Notes: generated by a model not told the origin, from the sequence alone. A stretch of 64,000 nt of DNA from Pseudomonas mohnii (GCF_900105115.1 NZ_FNRV01000001.1:4944501-5008500), one strand, 5' to 3'. Shown: positions 19,499 through 28,656, counted from the first letter of the stretch. Translations and numbers: made by a program.

Positions 19499-20287
19499 CT
19501 AAGCGATACGAAGCGTGCCTGCCAGTGGCATCGGCAGGGCGTCGACGGCGGCACGTTGGGCGCGGCGGTCGCTGTTCAAAGGGATGTCGTAGGTGATGCG
19601 CGCGCCATAGGCACCGGGGGCGTGCGGGTCGACGCGGACCTTGTCGAACACCAGCAGGCGCGTGCCGAGGCTGAAGCCTTCGGACAGGTCATGGGTGACC
19701 ATGAACACTGTCAGTCGGGTTTCGCGCCACAGCTCCAGCAACAAGGCGTGCATGTCTTTGCGGATACCCGGATCGAGGGCGCCGAAGGGCTCATCGAGCA
19801 GCAACACACGCGGCTTCATGACCAACGCCTGAGCGATGGCCAAGCGTTGCTGCATGCCACCGGAAAGCTGCGCCGGGTACTTGTCCAGCGAGTGCCCGAG
19901 GCCGACTTTGTGCAGCAGCACCGAAGCCTGTTCACGGGCCTCTTTTTTGGCGCTGCCGAACAAACGCCCAAACAGCGGCGAGCGCGGCAGTTCCAGGCCG
20001 AGGGCGACGTTGTCCAGTACGCTCAGGTGCGGGAACACCGAATAGCGCTGAAACACCACGCCACGACTGGCGTCCGGTTCACCGGCCAGCGGCTGGCCGT
20101 CGAGCAGGATCTCGCCGCGACTGGCGCGCTCCTGGCCCAGCAACAGGCGCAGGAAGGTTGACTTGCCGCAACCGGACGCGCCGACCAGGGTGCAGAACTC
20201 ACCCTCATTGATGTTCAGGTTCAGGCCTTCGAGCACCACCTGATCGGCGTATTGCTGCCAGACGTTTTTCACTGTGATGAAGCTCAT
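19499..20287 (-). CDS. ABC transporter ATP-binding protein (guanidine/urea uptake, predicted)
   Basis: A 262-residue NrtD/SsuB-like ATPase. Walker A is GASGCGKST near residue 36, the signature is LSGGMQQRLAIAQAL near 138, and Walker B is VLLLDEPFGALD near 160 with the H-loop in MVTHDLSEG. The start overlaps the permease stop by four bases (ATGA), which indicates translational coupling. The substrate is inferred from the riboswitch and neighbouring enzymes. Confidence 0.88.
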   Translation of the reverse strand: MSFITVKNVWQQYADQVVLEGLNLNINEGEFCTLVGASGCGKSTFLRLLLGQERASRGEILLDGQPLAGEPDASRGVVFQRYSVFPHLSVLDNVALGLELPRSPLFGRLFGSAKKEAREQASVLLHKVGLGHSLDKYPAQLSGGMQQRLAIAQALVMKPRVLLLDEPFGALDPGIRKDMHALLLELWRETRLTVFMVTHDLSEGFSLGTRLLVFDKVRVDPHAPGAYGARITYDIPLNSDRRAQRAAVDALPMPLAGTLRIA

Positions 20288-21105
20288 TTGGCCGCCCCCT
20301 CATACCAGGGAAACGCGCGACGGGTCAGGTATTTGAGCCCCCAATCCATCAGCCAGGCGAGCAGGGTGATCCACACCACGTAGGGCAGAATCACGTCCAT
20401 GGCCAGGTAGCGGCGCACCAGGAAGATCCGGTAGCCGAGGCCGTCGGTGGAGGCGATGGCTTCGGCGGCAATCAGGAACAGCCACGCAGAACCGAGCATC
20501 AGCCGCAGCGAGATCAACAGGCGCGGCAGCAACTGCGGCAGCACCACTCGCAGCATCAGGGTCCAGGTCGAGGCGCCGAGGGTCTGGGCCTTGATCAGCA
20601 ACTCCACGGGAATGTCCCGGGCGCGCTGCTCCAGGTCTCGGGCCAGGGCAGGGGTGATGCCGATCACGATCAGCATCACCTTCGACAATTCCCCTAGGCC
20701 GAAGACGATGAACAGGATCGGCAGGATCGCCAGTGGCGGCACCATCGACAGCACCGTCAGCATTGGCGACAGCGGCGCGCCGAACAGCGGCAGGGTGCCA
20801 GCGGCCATGCCCAGGCACAGCCCGGCCAGCGCGCTGATGCCCAGGCCGATGGCCAGGCGGCGCAGGCTGGAGGCGGTGTCCTGCCACAGTACGTATTCAC
20901 CGGTGCGGCTGTCGGCGACGAAGGCCAGGCGTTTGACCGCATCGGTCATCTGCACGGCGCTGGGCAGCAACTTGTCGTTGGGGTTGTCCGTCAGCCGTTC
21001 GGCCGAGCCCATGAAATAGGCGAACAGCACCAGGGCGAACGGCAGGATCACCAACAACAGGCGGCTCGGGCTGTCCGGGTGACGATTGATCAGGCGCATG
21101 GCCAA
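20284..21105 (-). CDS. ABC transporter permease (guanidine/urea uptake, predicted)
   Basis: A 273-residue inner-membrane protein with about six helices and the EAA-type loop typical of nitrate/sulfonate/taurine permeases (GASTWTLMLRVVLPQLLPRL near 180). It lies between the binding-protein gene (9 bp upstream) and the overlapping ATPase gene. Start MAMRLINRH; the second Met two codons later is equally possible. Confidence 0.87.
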   Translation of the reverse strand: MAMRLINRHPDSPSRLLLVILPFALVLFAYFMGSAERLTDNPNDKLLPSAVQMTDAVKRLAFVADSRTGEYVLWQDTASSLRRLAIGLGISALAGLCLGMAAGTLPLFGAPLSPMLTVLSMVPPLAILPILFIVFGLGELSKVMLIVIGITPALARDLEQRARDIPVELLIKAQTLGASTWTLMLRVVLPQLLPRLLISLRLMLGSAWLFLIAAEAIASTDGLGYRIFLVRRYLAMDVILPYVVWITLLAWLMDWGLKYLTRRAFPWYEGAAK

Positions 21106-21114
21106 GTCCTCTTC

Positions 21115-22182
21115 TTACAGCTTGGCGTCGGCGGCCATCTGCACGTAACTCGGATCGAAGCGCAGCTTGAGGTTGCCCTTGTCGCCGCTGGTCACGCCGT
21201 TGGCGAAGGCCATGCCGACCGCGCTGGTGTCCTTGGCGCCTTCACCCAGCAAGCCGTGCTGAAACGAAAACTCGGCGACCCTGCGCATGGTTTCCGGCAA
21301 TTGCTTGCTGGTGCTGAACGCCAGGGCTTCTTGAGGCGTGGCGAACAACTTGGTGGTGTCCAGCTGAGCCTGGAAACCGGCCAGGTCAGTGCCCGAGGCT
21401 TTGGCCATGTGCTCCAGCGCGCTTTTGCTCGCGGCGTTTTTCGCGTTCATCAGTTCGACGACTTCGAACCAGGCGCCGGTCAGGGCTTTGCCCAGGGCCG
21501 GGTTGTCTTTGAGGGTCTGGGAGTTGACCACCATCATGTCCATGATTTCGCCGGGGATCTGGCTGGAGTTGAACACTTCGGTCACCGCAGGCTTGGCCTT
21601 GATGTCCGAGAGCATCGGGTTCCAGGTGGTCACGGCGTTGACCTGATCGGTGTTGAAGGCCGCCGAGATATCGGCGTCGGAGGTGTTGACCACTTTCAGG
21701 TCTTTCTCGGTGAGGTCCACCGAATCCAGGGCACGGGCCAGCAGGTAATGGGACACCGACAGTTCGACGAGGTTGACGTCCATGCCCTTGAGGTCGGCGA
21801 CTTTCTTGCCTTCGCCCTTGAGCACGATGCCGTCATTGCCGTTGGAGAAGTCGCTGACGATCAGCGCGGTGCTGTCGACGCCACCGGCGGCGGGGATGGT
21901 CAGCGCATCCATGTTGGTCATGGTGCAACCGTCGAACTGGCCGGCGGTGTATTGGTTGATCGATTCGACATAGTCATTGAGCTGGACCACATCGATCTTG
22001 ATGCCGTACTTCTTCGCCCATTTGTCGACGATGCCTTGGCTGCCGGCGTATTCCCAGGGCATCCAGCCGGCATAGATGGTCCAGCAGACGCTAAAGTGGT
22101 CTTTCTGCGCGGCTTGGGAAGAGAGGCTCACGAGGGCGGCGAAGGCGGCGGCGAGCAAGGCGGGTAAACGAAGCTGGGACAT
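21115..22182 (-). CDS. Periplasmic substrate-binding protein of the guanidine-operon ABC importer
   Basis: A 355-residue NMT1/NrtA-like binding protein with a signal peptide (LPALLAAAFAALVSLSSQAAQ, cleavage after residues ~22-24). Mature motifs include YAGWMPWEYAGSQGIVDKWA and YTAGQFDGCTMTNMDAL. It is the first gene after the riboswitch, with GGAG ahead of the ATG at 22182. Ligand guanidine is an inference from the riboswitch-controlled operon; urea or another small amine is an alternative. Confidence 0.87.
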   Translation of the reverse strand: MSQLRLPALLAAAFAALVSLSSQAAQKDHFSVCWTIYAGWMPWEYAGSQGIVDKWAKKYGIKIDVVQLNDYVESINQYTAGQFDGCTMTNMDALTIPAAGGVDSTALIVSDFSNGNDGIVLKGEGKKVADLKGMDVNLVELSVSHYLLARALDSVDLTEKDLKVVNTSDADISAAFNTDQVNAVTTWNPMLSDIKAKPAVTEVFNSSQIPGEIMDMMVVNSQTLKDNPALGKALTGAWFEVVELMNAKNAASKSALEHMAKASGTDLAGFQAQLDTTKLFATPQEALAFSTSKQLPETMRRVAEFSFQHGLLGEGAKDTSAVGMAFANGVTSGDKGNLKLRFDPSYVQMAADAKL

Positions 22183-22243
22183 GGTGGTTCTCCAGTTGGT
22201 CAAGGACGGACAGGAAGGCAGCGGCACCGCGAACGGTGGCTTG

Positions 22244-22332
22244 TCTCCCGGGCTTTTGTCCCGCCGTGTAACCTCAACTGGAGGTCGCCAACTCTCGGAC
22301 CAGTCACTCGCGATTGCGAGCCGGAACCCTAG
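22244..22332 (-). promoter_or_regulatory. Guanidine-I (ykkC) riboswitch
   Basis: Reading the minus strand, the conserved blocks of the guanidine-I aptamer appear in order: CTAGGGTTCCG, a GC-rich variable stem, ACTGGTCCGAGAG, and then GGACAAAAGCCCGGGAGA. It ends about 60 bases before the binding-protein start. Binding of guanidinium should raise expression of the whole seven-gene operon. Confidence 0.95.
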
Positions 22333-22620
22333 TTAGCCATTGCAAATTGTGGTGCCGCGAACCTGTAGTGACTCCTGCACGCTGTTGTTAAAGCGAGAGC
22401 CGTGCCAAGTCGCTTGAAGCGCTCTGGAATGCGGCTCAGGCGTGAGGTGCGTGGGCCGGCAGTGGGAAGGGCTGCCTTGTGATGGTGCGTGCGCGCACCG
22501 CAATGGGACGTGCCGGCCACTGATCCGAAGGCCGGCAGGGCACTGCACTCGGACGCGGATTGCGAGTCAAAACAGGTGTCAGTCGGTTGGTCCCGACGGC
22601 GGGTCTTTCAGGAGGCCGCC

Positions 22621-22866
22621 ATGTTTCGTCGTGTGTTGCTGGTCGTTGTGCTCGGTCTGGGGCTTTGCGGCTGTTATTACTACGCCGGCCCCTACGATGT
22701 GTATCCCGCGCCTTATTACTATCCTGGCTACGCGCCTTATTCCTACTACTACGGCCCCGGTTACTACTACGCCGGTCCACGTTTCTATGGTGGCTATCGC
22801 TATTACTATTGGGGCGGGCATGGGGCGCGTTATTACCGCGGCGGATACCACGCAGGTCACCATTAA
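22621..22866 (+). CDS. Small tyrosine-rich lipoprotein
   Basis: An 81-residue protein with a lipoprotein-like signal (MFRRVLLVVVLGLGLCGC; Cys18 as the modified residue, though LCGC is a loose lipobox). About 24 of the 64 mature residues are tyrosine, in YYY-rich clusters with Gly and Pro, ending in a His/Arg-rich tail. The ribosome site is AGGAGG seven bases before ATG. The next gene is a related protein with the same GGAGGCCGCCATG start context. The function is unknown; an envelope-surface or matrix role is a guess. Confidence 0.7.
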   Translation: MFRRVLLVVVLGLGLCGCYYYAGPYDVYPAPYYYPGYAPYSYYYGPGYYYAGPRFYGGYRYYYWGGHGARYYRGGYHAGHH

Positions 22867-23033
22867 TCAGCGGCTGAATAGATGAAAAACCTTTCACCGG
22901 CGAGATGTTTCAAGTTGTTACTAGATCGCACCAGATCCGGAATTTGATGTCAGATGTTTCGACAGTCACCGAATCATCGACTGTCGCCTGCCAGCGTCGC
23001 TGGTGTGGCTCACCCGCGGTCCAGGAGGCCGCC

Positions 23034-23486
23034 ATGCTCTATCAAAAAAAGCTGCGCCGAATTCTACTGATTGCAGTGTTGGGATTGTCCGTGGGTGGAT
23101 GCGTGGCTTATCCCGATGGAGGAGCCGGTTACTACAGTTCCGAGGTCTATAGCTCGCCAGCACCGACCTATTACGCCGGCGGCAGTTCCTATTATTCCAA
23201 TGGCGGTGGTTACTATTCGCCACCGGCACGGTATTACGCCCCGCCTGCGCGGTACTACCAGCCAACCCCGCGCTATTACTCGCAACCGCGGATCTATCAA
23301 CCGGCTCCGCGTTACTACCAGCCGTCGCGGGCCGACTACCGGGCGTATCAGAATCGCGGCTGGGACGGCCGTAACCGCGGCAATTGGGACAATGACCACC
23401 GTGGTGGCGGCCGCAACCACAATCACGACGACCGAGGCGACCATAACGGTCGGGGCAATCACGACGGCCGGGGTGACCACCGTTAA
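23034..23486 (+). CDS. Tyrosine-rich lipoprotein with basic Asp/His/Arg tail
   Basis: A 150-residue lipoprotein: signal MLYQKKLRRILLIAVLGLSV followed by GGC, the lipobox cysteine being residue 23. The mature part has repeats of the type PPARYYxP (residues ~60-105) and then a low-complexity tail of Asn, Arg, Asp, Gly and His. It repeats the start context and general plan of the preceding gene, so the two are probably diverged duplicates. A frame from 22905 exists, but only the ATG at 23034 gives a signal peptide. Function unknown. Confidence 0.7.
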   Translation: MLYQKKLRRILLIAVLGLSVGGCVAYPDGGAGYYSSEVYSSPAPTYYAGGSSYYSNGGGYYSPPARYYAPPARYYQPTPRYYSQPRIYQPAPRYYQPSRADYRAYQNRGWDGRNRGNWDNDHRGGGRNHNHDDRGDHNGRGNHDGRGDHR

Positions 23487-23507
23487 TCCGGCTTAAGCAA
23501 AAATCCC

Positions 23508-23590
23508 TGTAGGAGCGAGCCTGCTCGCGATGGAGGATCAGTCACCACAGCGGTAACTGACCCAGCATCGCGAGCAGGTTCGCTCCTACA
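23508..23590. repeat. REPIN doublet between convergent genes
   Basis: Inverted arms TGTAGGAGCGAGCCTGCTCG at 23508 and CGAGCAGGTTCGCTCCTACA ending at 23590, the same REP type as at 17911. It lies between the lipoprotein gene and the convergent enoyl-CoA hydratase-type gene. Confidence 0.85.
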
Positions 23591-23597
23591 GTTTTAT

Positions 23598-24710
23598 TTA
23601 ATACTCCGACAGATCCGCCAGTGGATGGCGACCCTCCCAAACCTTGTGGAAATGCGCCTCCACCACGGCCTTCGGTACGTTGTTGATATCGGGCCAGTGC
23701 CAGTGAGGCTTTTGATCCTTGTCGATCAACCGTGCACGCACGCCTTCGCTGAACTCCGGATGGCGACAGCAATTGAGGCTCAGGGTGTATTCCATCTGGA
23801 AGACTTGAGCCAGTGACATATGCCGCGCACGGATGATTTGTTCCCATACCAGGTGCGCGGTCAGCGGCGAACCTTCGCTCAGGGTCCGCGCCGCGCGGCT
23901 GAGCAGCAGATCCGAGTGATCGCGCAGCGTGCTGATGGCCTTCCAGGCGCACCCCACATCACTGACATCCAACAGCTCATCGATACGCTGGCGCCGCGGC
24001 AACCATTGGGCTTCGGGCATCTTGGCAACGGCTTGCTGCTGCAAGGCCTTGAGCAGGCTGTTGAGCTGCCTCGGCGTCTGTTCCTGCCAGTTCAATTGCA
24101 ACAAGCCTTCGATCAGTGCCTCTTGCTGTTCATCGAGCAGGAAACGGTCGGCCAGGTCCAGATCGATCGCATCACGCGCGTTCATGTGGGCGCCGGTCAG
24201 GCCAAGGAACAAGCCGAGCTTGCCGGGCAGGCGTGACAGGAACCAACTGGCTCCGACATCCGGGTACAGGCCAATACTGATCTCCGGCATCGCCAGGCGA
24301 CTGCTTGGCGTGACAATGCGAATGCTCGCCCCTTGCAGCAGGCCCATGCCACCGCCAAGCACATAGCCATGGCCCCAGCAGATCAAGGGTTTGGGGTAAG
24401 TGTGCAGGCTGAAGTCCAGGCGATACTCCGCGGCAAAGAACTGCGCGGCCAGGGGTGGCACTTCGCCGGGATGGGCGCGACAGGCTTCGACCAGGCTGCG
24501 CACTTCGCCGCCGGCGCAAAAAGCCTTGGCGCCGTTACCGCGCAACAATACGCAGACGATTTGCGGCTCGTTGGCCCAGGCGTCCAGTTGAACGCGCAAG
24601 GCCTTGATCATCGGCAAGGACAGGGCGTTCAGCGACTTTTCGGCATCCAGGCTGGCGATACCGATGCGCGCGCCGTCGGTGCCGGTGAGTTCTTCGAAGT
24701 GCAGATTCAT
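23598..24710 (-). CDS. Enoyl-CoA hydratase/isomerase family, probable 3-hydroxyisobutyryl-CoA hydrolase
   Basis: A 370-residue crotonase-fold protein. The oxyanion-hole segments are RGNGAKAFCAGGEVRSL near residue 60 and WGHGYVLGGGMGLLQGA near 112; the following MPEISIGLYPDVGASWFLSR is typical of 3-hydroxyisobutyryl-CoA hydrolases in valine breakdown. The length (350-380) and C-terminal extension also favour that subgroup over simple hydratases. Start at 24710 follows a GAGG-like site; an upstream frame to 24791 is not needed. It appears monocistronic. Confidence 0.8.
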   Translation of the reverse strand: MNLHFEELTGTDGARIGIASLDAEKSLNALSLPMIKALRVQLDAWANEPQIVCVLLRGNGAKAFCAGGEVRSLVEACRAHPGEVPPLAAQFFAAEYRLDFSLHTYPKPLICWGHGYVLGGGMGLLQGASIRIVTPSSRLAMPEISIGLYPDVGASWFLSRLPGKLGLFLGLTGAHMNARDAIDLDLADRFLLDEQQEALIEGLLQLNWQEQTPRQLNSLLKALQQQAVAKMPEAQWLPRRQRIDELLDVSDVGCAWKAISTLRDHSDLLLSRAARTLSEGSPLTAHLVWEQIIRARHMSLAQVFQMEYTLSLNCCRHPEFSEGVRARLIDKDQKPHWHWPDINNVPKAVVEAHFHKVWEGRHPLADLSEY

Positions 24711-24836
24711 CGTGACCTCGATCGGGAATTTGAGGGTTAAGTATGATCGTTGTGTGGGAAAGTGCCGGATCTGCGTCAGATCAATTGACAAGCGTGGTGG
24801 GCCTTCTTAGGGTTCGCCCCATTGTTTTTACCGGAT

Positions 24837-25544
24837 ATGACCATGACTGCTGACGACCGTATCAAACTCGAACCGAGCTGGAAGGAGGCGCTGCGTGCTG
24901 AGTTCGACCAGCCCTACATGGCGGAGTTGCGAAAATTCCTGCAAGAGGAGCGGGCGGCCGGCAAGGAAATCTATCCACCGGGCCCGATGATTTTCAACGC
25001 GCTCAACTCGACGCCGTTGGACAAGGTCAAGGTCGTCATCCTCGGCCAGGACCCCTACCACGGTCCGGGCCAGGCGCACGGTTTGTGCTTTTCGGTGCAA
25101 CCGGGTGTCCCGGCGCCGCCATCGCTGGTGAACATCTATAAAGAGTTGAAGCGTGACCTGAACATCGACATTCCCAACCACGGCTATCTGCAGAGCTGGG
25201 CCGATCAGGGCGTGTTGATGCTCAACACCACCATGACGGTCGAGCGCGCCAATGCCAATGCGCACAAGGACAAGGGCTGGCAGTTTTTCACCGACCGGAT
25301 CATTGAAGTCGTCAGCCAGCAGCAGCCGCATCTGGTGTTCATGCTGTGGGGCGCCCATGCCCAGAGCAAGCAGAAGCTGATCGATGCGACCAAGCATCTG
25401 GTCCTGACGTCGGTACACCCGTCACCGTTGTCGGCTTATCGTGGCTTCCTCGGGTGCGGGCACTTCAGTCGGACCAACAAGTTCCTGGAACAGAACGGCG
25501 AGACGCCGATCGAATGGCGTCTGCCGCCGGTTCAGGAAGGCTGA
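24837..25544 (+). CDS. ung: Uracil-DNA glycosylase
   Basis: A 235-residue family-1 UDG that removes uracil from DNA. The catalytic loop [18 protein letters not shown] is near residue 70 and the Leu-intercalation loop [17 protein letters not shown] near 195; both are intact. Two in-frame ATGs, at 24837 and 24843, are possible starts; the N-terminal sequence [14 protein letters not shown] matches the Pseudomonas enzyme. Confidence 0.95.
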   Translation: MTMTADDRIKLEPSWKEALRAEFDQPYMAELRKFLQEERAAGKEIYPPGPMIFNALNSTPLDKVKVVILGQDPYHGPGQAHGLCFSVQPGVPAPPSLVNIYKELKRDLNIDIPNHGYLQSWADQGVLMLNTTMTVERANANAHKDKGWQFFTDRIIEVVSQQQPHLVFMLWGAHAQSKQKLIDATKHLVLTSVHPSPLSAYRGFLGCGHFSRTNKFLEQNGETPIEWRLPPVQEG

Positions 25545-25554
25545 GGGCATTTTG

Positions 25555-25578
25555 GGCGAGGGAGCAAGCTTCCTCGCC
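25555..25578. terminator. Palindrome between convergent ung and abrB-like genes
   Basis: GGCGAGGGA and TTCCTCGCC form a stem with one mismatch around a short loop. It resembles the REP type at 33265 and probably works as a bidirectional terminator or mRNA-end stabiliser. Confidence 0.6.
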
Positions 25579-25592
25579 ACAGTGACTCGGTA

Positions 25593-26627
25593 TCACTCGG
25601 GCTTGCGGTTCCAATACTGGAACAGCGGCTCCGCCAGAAACAGCACAAACAACAGCCGCATCACCTGCATCGCCGTCACCAGTGGCACCGACAGTTGCAG
25701 GGTTTCCGCCGTCAGGCTCATCTCGGCAATCCCGCCAGGCATCATGCCCAGGGTCAATGAACGCAGATCCAGACGGGTCAGCGCGCTCAAGCCCAATGCC
25801 GCCGCCGTGGCGATCAGCATGGTCAGCACCGTGCCGATCAGGGTGCGGCCCATGAACGATGGCGCGCGTCGGAAAAACTCCCGATTGAAGTGACAACCCA
25901 GGCCGCTGCCGATCAGCCACTGACCGATCTGACTGCCGCCCTGGGGCAGGCCGATGTGCAAATCCCAACCAATGCTCACTGCCGCACTCACCAATAATGG
26001 GCCGAATAGCCACGGGTTGGGTTGACGCAGGCGTTCCCAGAGCCACGCCGCCAACGCGCCGGCCGGGAACAGCAGGGCCAGCCAGCGCCAGTCCACGGCG
26101 GTGGCGTGGGAGACCGGTGCGCCGTCGCCCAACAAATACTTGAACGCCGCCGGCACACAAAGCACGACGACCAGTACCCGCAGGCTTTGTCCGGCGGCAA
26201 CGCGGCTGAGTACCGCGCCATTGCGGGCGCCGAGGTTGACCATCTCCCCGGAGCCACCGGGCATGCTGGAGAAGAATGCGGTGGCTCGATCTTCACCGGT
26301 GCGCCGCATCAACCAGACCCCGACCACCGCGGACAGGCTGGTGACCAATGCGCCAAAGAAGATCAGCCCGAAATGACTGAGCACCTGCTCCATCACCACC
26401 GGGGTGAAGTGCAGGCCGATGCCGATACCGACGATCCACTGGCCGCACTTGCGGCCGCCAGGGATTTCCGCCAATTGCCAGGAGGTCAGGCAGCGCACCA
26501 GGATGATCGCCAGCAACGAGCCGACCATCCATGGCAGCGGCCAGCCGACCTGGCTGGCGAGGTAACCGCCCAGCAGGCCGACCAGCGGTGTACCCCACCC
26601 GTTTTTGAGGGGCAACCGATCAGACAT
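25593..26627 (-). CDS. AbrB family membrane protein
   Basis: A 344-residue polytopic protein of the AbrB/'putative ammonia monooxygenase' transporter family, with two related halves each ending in a PGG(S/I)(G/A)E(M) motif: SSMPGGSGEMVNLG near residue 145 and GMMPGGIAEMSLTAE near 300. Its start overlaps the end of tctA by eight bases, so it is part of the tct operon. The transported compound is unknown; the context suggests a carboxylate-related function. Confidence 0.75.
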   Translation of the reverse strand: MSDRLPLKNGWGTPLVGLLGGYLASQVGWPLPWMVGSLLAIILVRCLTSWQLAEIPGGRKCGQWIVGIGIGLHFTPVVMEQVLSHFGLIFFGALVTSLSAVVGVWLMRRTGEDRATAFFSSMPGGSGEMVNLGARNGAVLSRVAAGQSLRVLVVVLCVPAAFKYLLGDGAPVSHATAVDWRWLALLFPAGALAAWLWERLRQPNPWLFGPLLVSAAVSIGWDLHIGLPQGGSQIGQWLIGSGLGCHFNREFFRRAPSFMGRTLIGTVLTMLIATAAALGLSALTRLDLRSLTLGMMPGGIAEMSLTAETLQLSVPLVTAMQVMRLLFVLFLAEPLFQYWNRKPE

Positions 26628-28134
26628 CGGCGATGGCGCGTTGCGCGGCCGAACGTTTACGCCAGATACGGATGATCGGCATCAACAGCATGATCGCCGT
26701 CAGGACCCAGCAACCGAAAGTGATTGGGCTCGACCAGAGGATTTCCAGCGCTCCGTTGGAAATCGACAGGGCACGACGCAGGTTCTGCTCCATCAAGCCA
26801 CCGAGGATGAAGCCCAGCAGCAGGGGCGACAACGGGAAATCCAGTTTGCGCAGGATGTAGCCGAAGATGCCGATGCCGATCATCAGGAACAGGTCGAAGG
26901 TGGTCGCGTGCACCGCGTAGACGCCGATCCCGGTAATGATGGCGATCACCGGTACCAGTGCCCAGTTCGGCACGGCGAGGATGCGCGTGAAAATACGGAT
27001 CATCGGGATATTGAGGATGACCAGCATGACGTTGGCGATGAACAACGAGGCAATCAGGCCCCAGACGATGTCGGGTTGCTGTTGGAACAACAGCGGCCCC
27101 GGCGTGATGTTGTACAGCGAGAGTGCGCCGATCATCACTGCCGTGGTGCCCGAGCCGGGTACACCGAGGGTCAGCATCGGCACCAGCGCACCGCAGGCCG
27201 CGCCGCCAATGGCGGTTTCCGGTGCGGCCAGGCCGCGCATATCGCCTTGGCCGAACGTACCCTTGGCGCCCGCGATGCGTTTCTCGGTCATGTAGGCCAC
27301 GGCACTGGCCAGGGTCGCACCGGCACCTGGCAATACACCCATGATGAAACCGAGTACGCCGCAACGAATGTTCACCACGAACACCGATGCCGCTTCCTTG
27401 AAGTTGAACATCATCCGCCCAGTGGCTTTCACCGCTTCCTGACCGTGGTGGGTCTTTTCCAGCAGCAGGAGGATTTCGCTGATGGAGAACAGGCCCAGCA
27501 CCAGCACCACGAATTGAATGCCGTCGGTCAGGTGGATGTTATCGCCGGTGAAACGGTACACGCCGCTATTGGCGTCGATGCCGACGGTCGACAGGAACAG
27601 GCCGATCAGCGCCGCGATGAAGGTCTTGAGCGGACGATCACCGGCCATGCCGCCGAGACAGACAATCGCGAACACCATCAGTACGAAATATTCCGCCGGT
27701 CCGAAGGCAATTGCCCATTTCGCCAGCAGCGGGGCGAACAGCACCATGCCGCAGGTGGCGATGAAGGCACCGATGAACGAGCTCCACGCCGAGAGCGACA
27801 AGGCCACACCGGCCAGGCCTTTGCGGGCCATCGGATAGCCGTCGAGGGTGGTCATCACGGTGGAGGCTTCGCCAGGGATGTTCAGCAGGATCGAGCTGAT
27901 CCGGCCGCCGTATTCGCAGCCCAGGTACACCGCCGCCAACAGGATCAGTGCCGACTCCGGTGGCAGGCCGAGGGCGAATGCGATCGGGATCAGCAGTGCC
28001 ACGCCGTTGATCGGCCCCAGGCCTGGCAACAGTCCCACGACCGTGCCGATCAGGGTGCCGCAGAGGGCGGTCACCAGGTTGTACGGGCTCAGCGCAACGC
28101 CAAAACCCTGACCCAAATAGCCAAGAGTATCCAT
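26620..28134 (-). CDS. tctA: Tripartite tricarboxylate transporter, large membrane subunit TctA
   Basis: A 504-residue protein with about 11-12 helices. Conserved blocks are GLLPGLGPINGVALLIPIAF near residue 38, GCEYGGRISSILLNIPGEAS near 70 and LPGAGATLASAVAYMTEKR near 262. With TctB and the periplasmic TctC it takes up citrate or a related tri- or dicarboxylate by secondary transport. The start follows tctB by a single base. The operon order is porin, tctC, tctB, tctA, abrB-like. Confidence 0.92.
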   Translation of the reverse strand: MDTLGYLGQGFGVALSPYNLVTALCGTLIGTVVGLLPGLGPINGVALLIPIAFALGLPPESALILLAAVYLGCEYGGRISSILLNIPGEASTVMTTLDGYPMARKGLAGVALSLSAWSSFIGAFIATCGMVLFAPLLAKWAIAFGPAEYFVLMVFAIVCLGGMAGDRPLKTFIAALIGLFLSTVGIDANSGVYRFTGDNIHLTDGIQFVVLVLGLFSISEILLLLEKTHHGQEAVKATGRMMFNFKEAASVFVVNIRCGVLGFIMGVLPGAGATLASAVAYMTEKRIAGAKGTFGQGDMRGLAAPETAIGGAACGALVPMLTLGVPGSGTTAVMIGALSLYNITPGPLLFQQQPDIVWGLIASLFIANVMLVILNIPMIRIFTRILAVPNWALVPVIAIITGIGVYAVHATTFDLFLMIGIGIFGYILRKLDFPLSPLLLGFILGGLMEQNLRRALSISNGALEILWSSPITFGCWVLTAIMLLMPIIRIWRKRSAAQRAIADV

Positions 28135-28135
28135 T

Positions 28136-28594
28136 TCAGTTCTCCAGAACGTCGAGCACGCCAAGGGGCAGCGGCACGTCCATCAACTTGTCGAACAGCA
28201 GGTAGAGGCCGACGGCCATCAGGCTGATGATCACGACACTGGGCAGCCAGCGGCCGCCATACAGGCGCGCCATCGGCACGCCGGTGAGGATGCTGGCGAT
28301 GATGAAGCCGAGGGGTTCGAAGGCACCGGCGAACACCAGCAACAGCACCACGCAGAGGCCGATTTTGTTCAGGGTCGCGCGGTCCAGTGGCGGCTCGTCA
28401 GCGCTGTGCTTGATCGGTGCCGGGCGAAAAACCATGTACAGCAGCGCCGCACTCATCAGGCCAAGCATCAGCAGTGGAAAGGCCCGAGGACCCACCGGTT
28501 CGTAGGAAAAAGCCGCTTGATACGGCCACGCCATCAGCGCCAGGCCAACACAGGCCAGCAACAGCACCGATGCAAAAATGCGTTGTAAGAGCAT
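28136..28594 (-). CDS. tctB: Tripartite tricarboxylate transporter, small membrane subunit TctB
   Basis: A 152-residue protein with four predicted membrane helices (N-terminal RIFASVLLLACVGLALMAW, then residues ~42-58, 80-105 and 115-140). Size, helix pattern and place between tctC and tctA identify it, as TctB proteins are poorly conserved in sequence. Confidence 0.85.
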   Translation of the reverse strand: MLLQRIFASVLLLACVGLALMAWPYQAAFSYEPVGPRAFPLLMLGLMSAALLYMVFRPAPIKHSADEPPLDRATLNKIGLCVVLLLVFAGAFEPLGFIIASILTGVPMARLYGGRWLPSVVIISLMAVGLYLLFDKLMDVPLPLGVLDVLEN

Positions 28595-28656
28595 GGGGAA
28601 CTCCTGTGCCGCGGCCCCGCAAACCGGAGCCGCAGCCGCTAGCTAGACAGAGACGA

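Noticed and set aside
22442..22897. Alternative plus and minus frames overlapping the tyrosine-rich lipoprotein
   Set aside because: They lack signal peptides or ribosome sites, while the chosen frame has AGGAGG, a signal sequence and a related neighbour.
26605..28227. Plus-strand 540-codon frame opposite tctA
   Set aside because: Rich in Gln, His, Asp and Arg with no motif; tctA on the other strand has clear family blocks.
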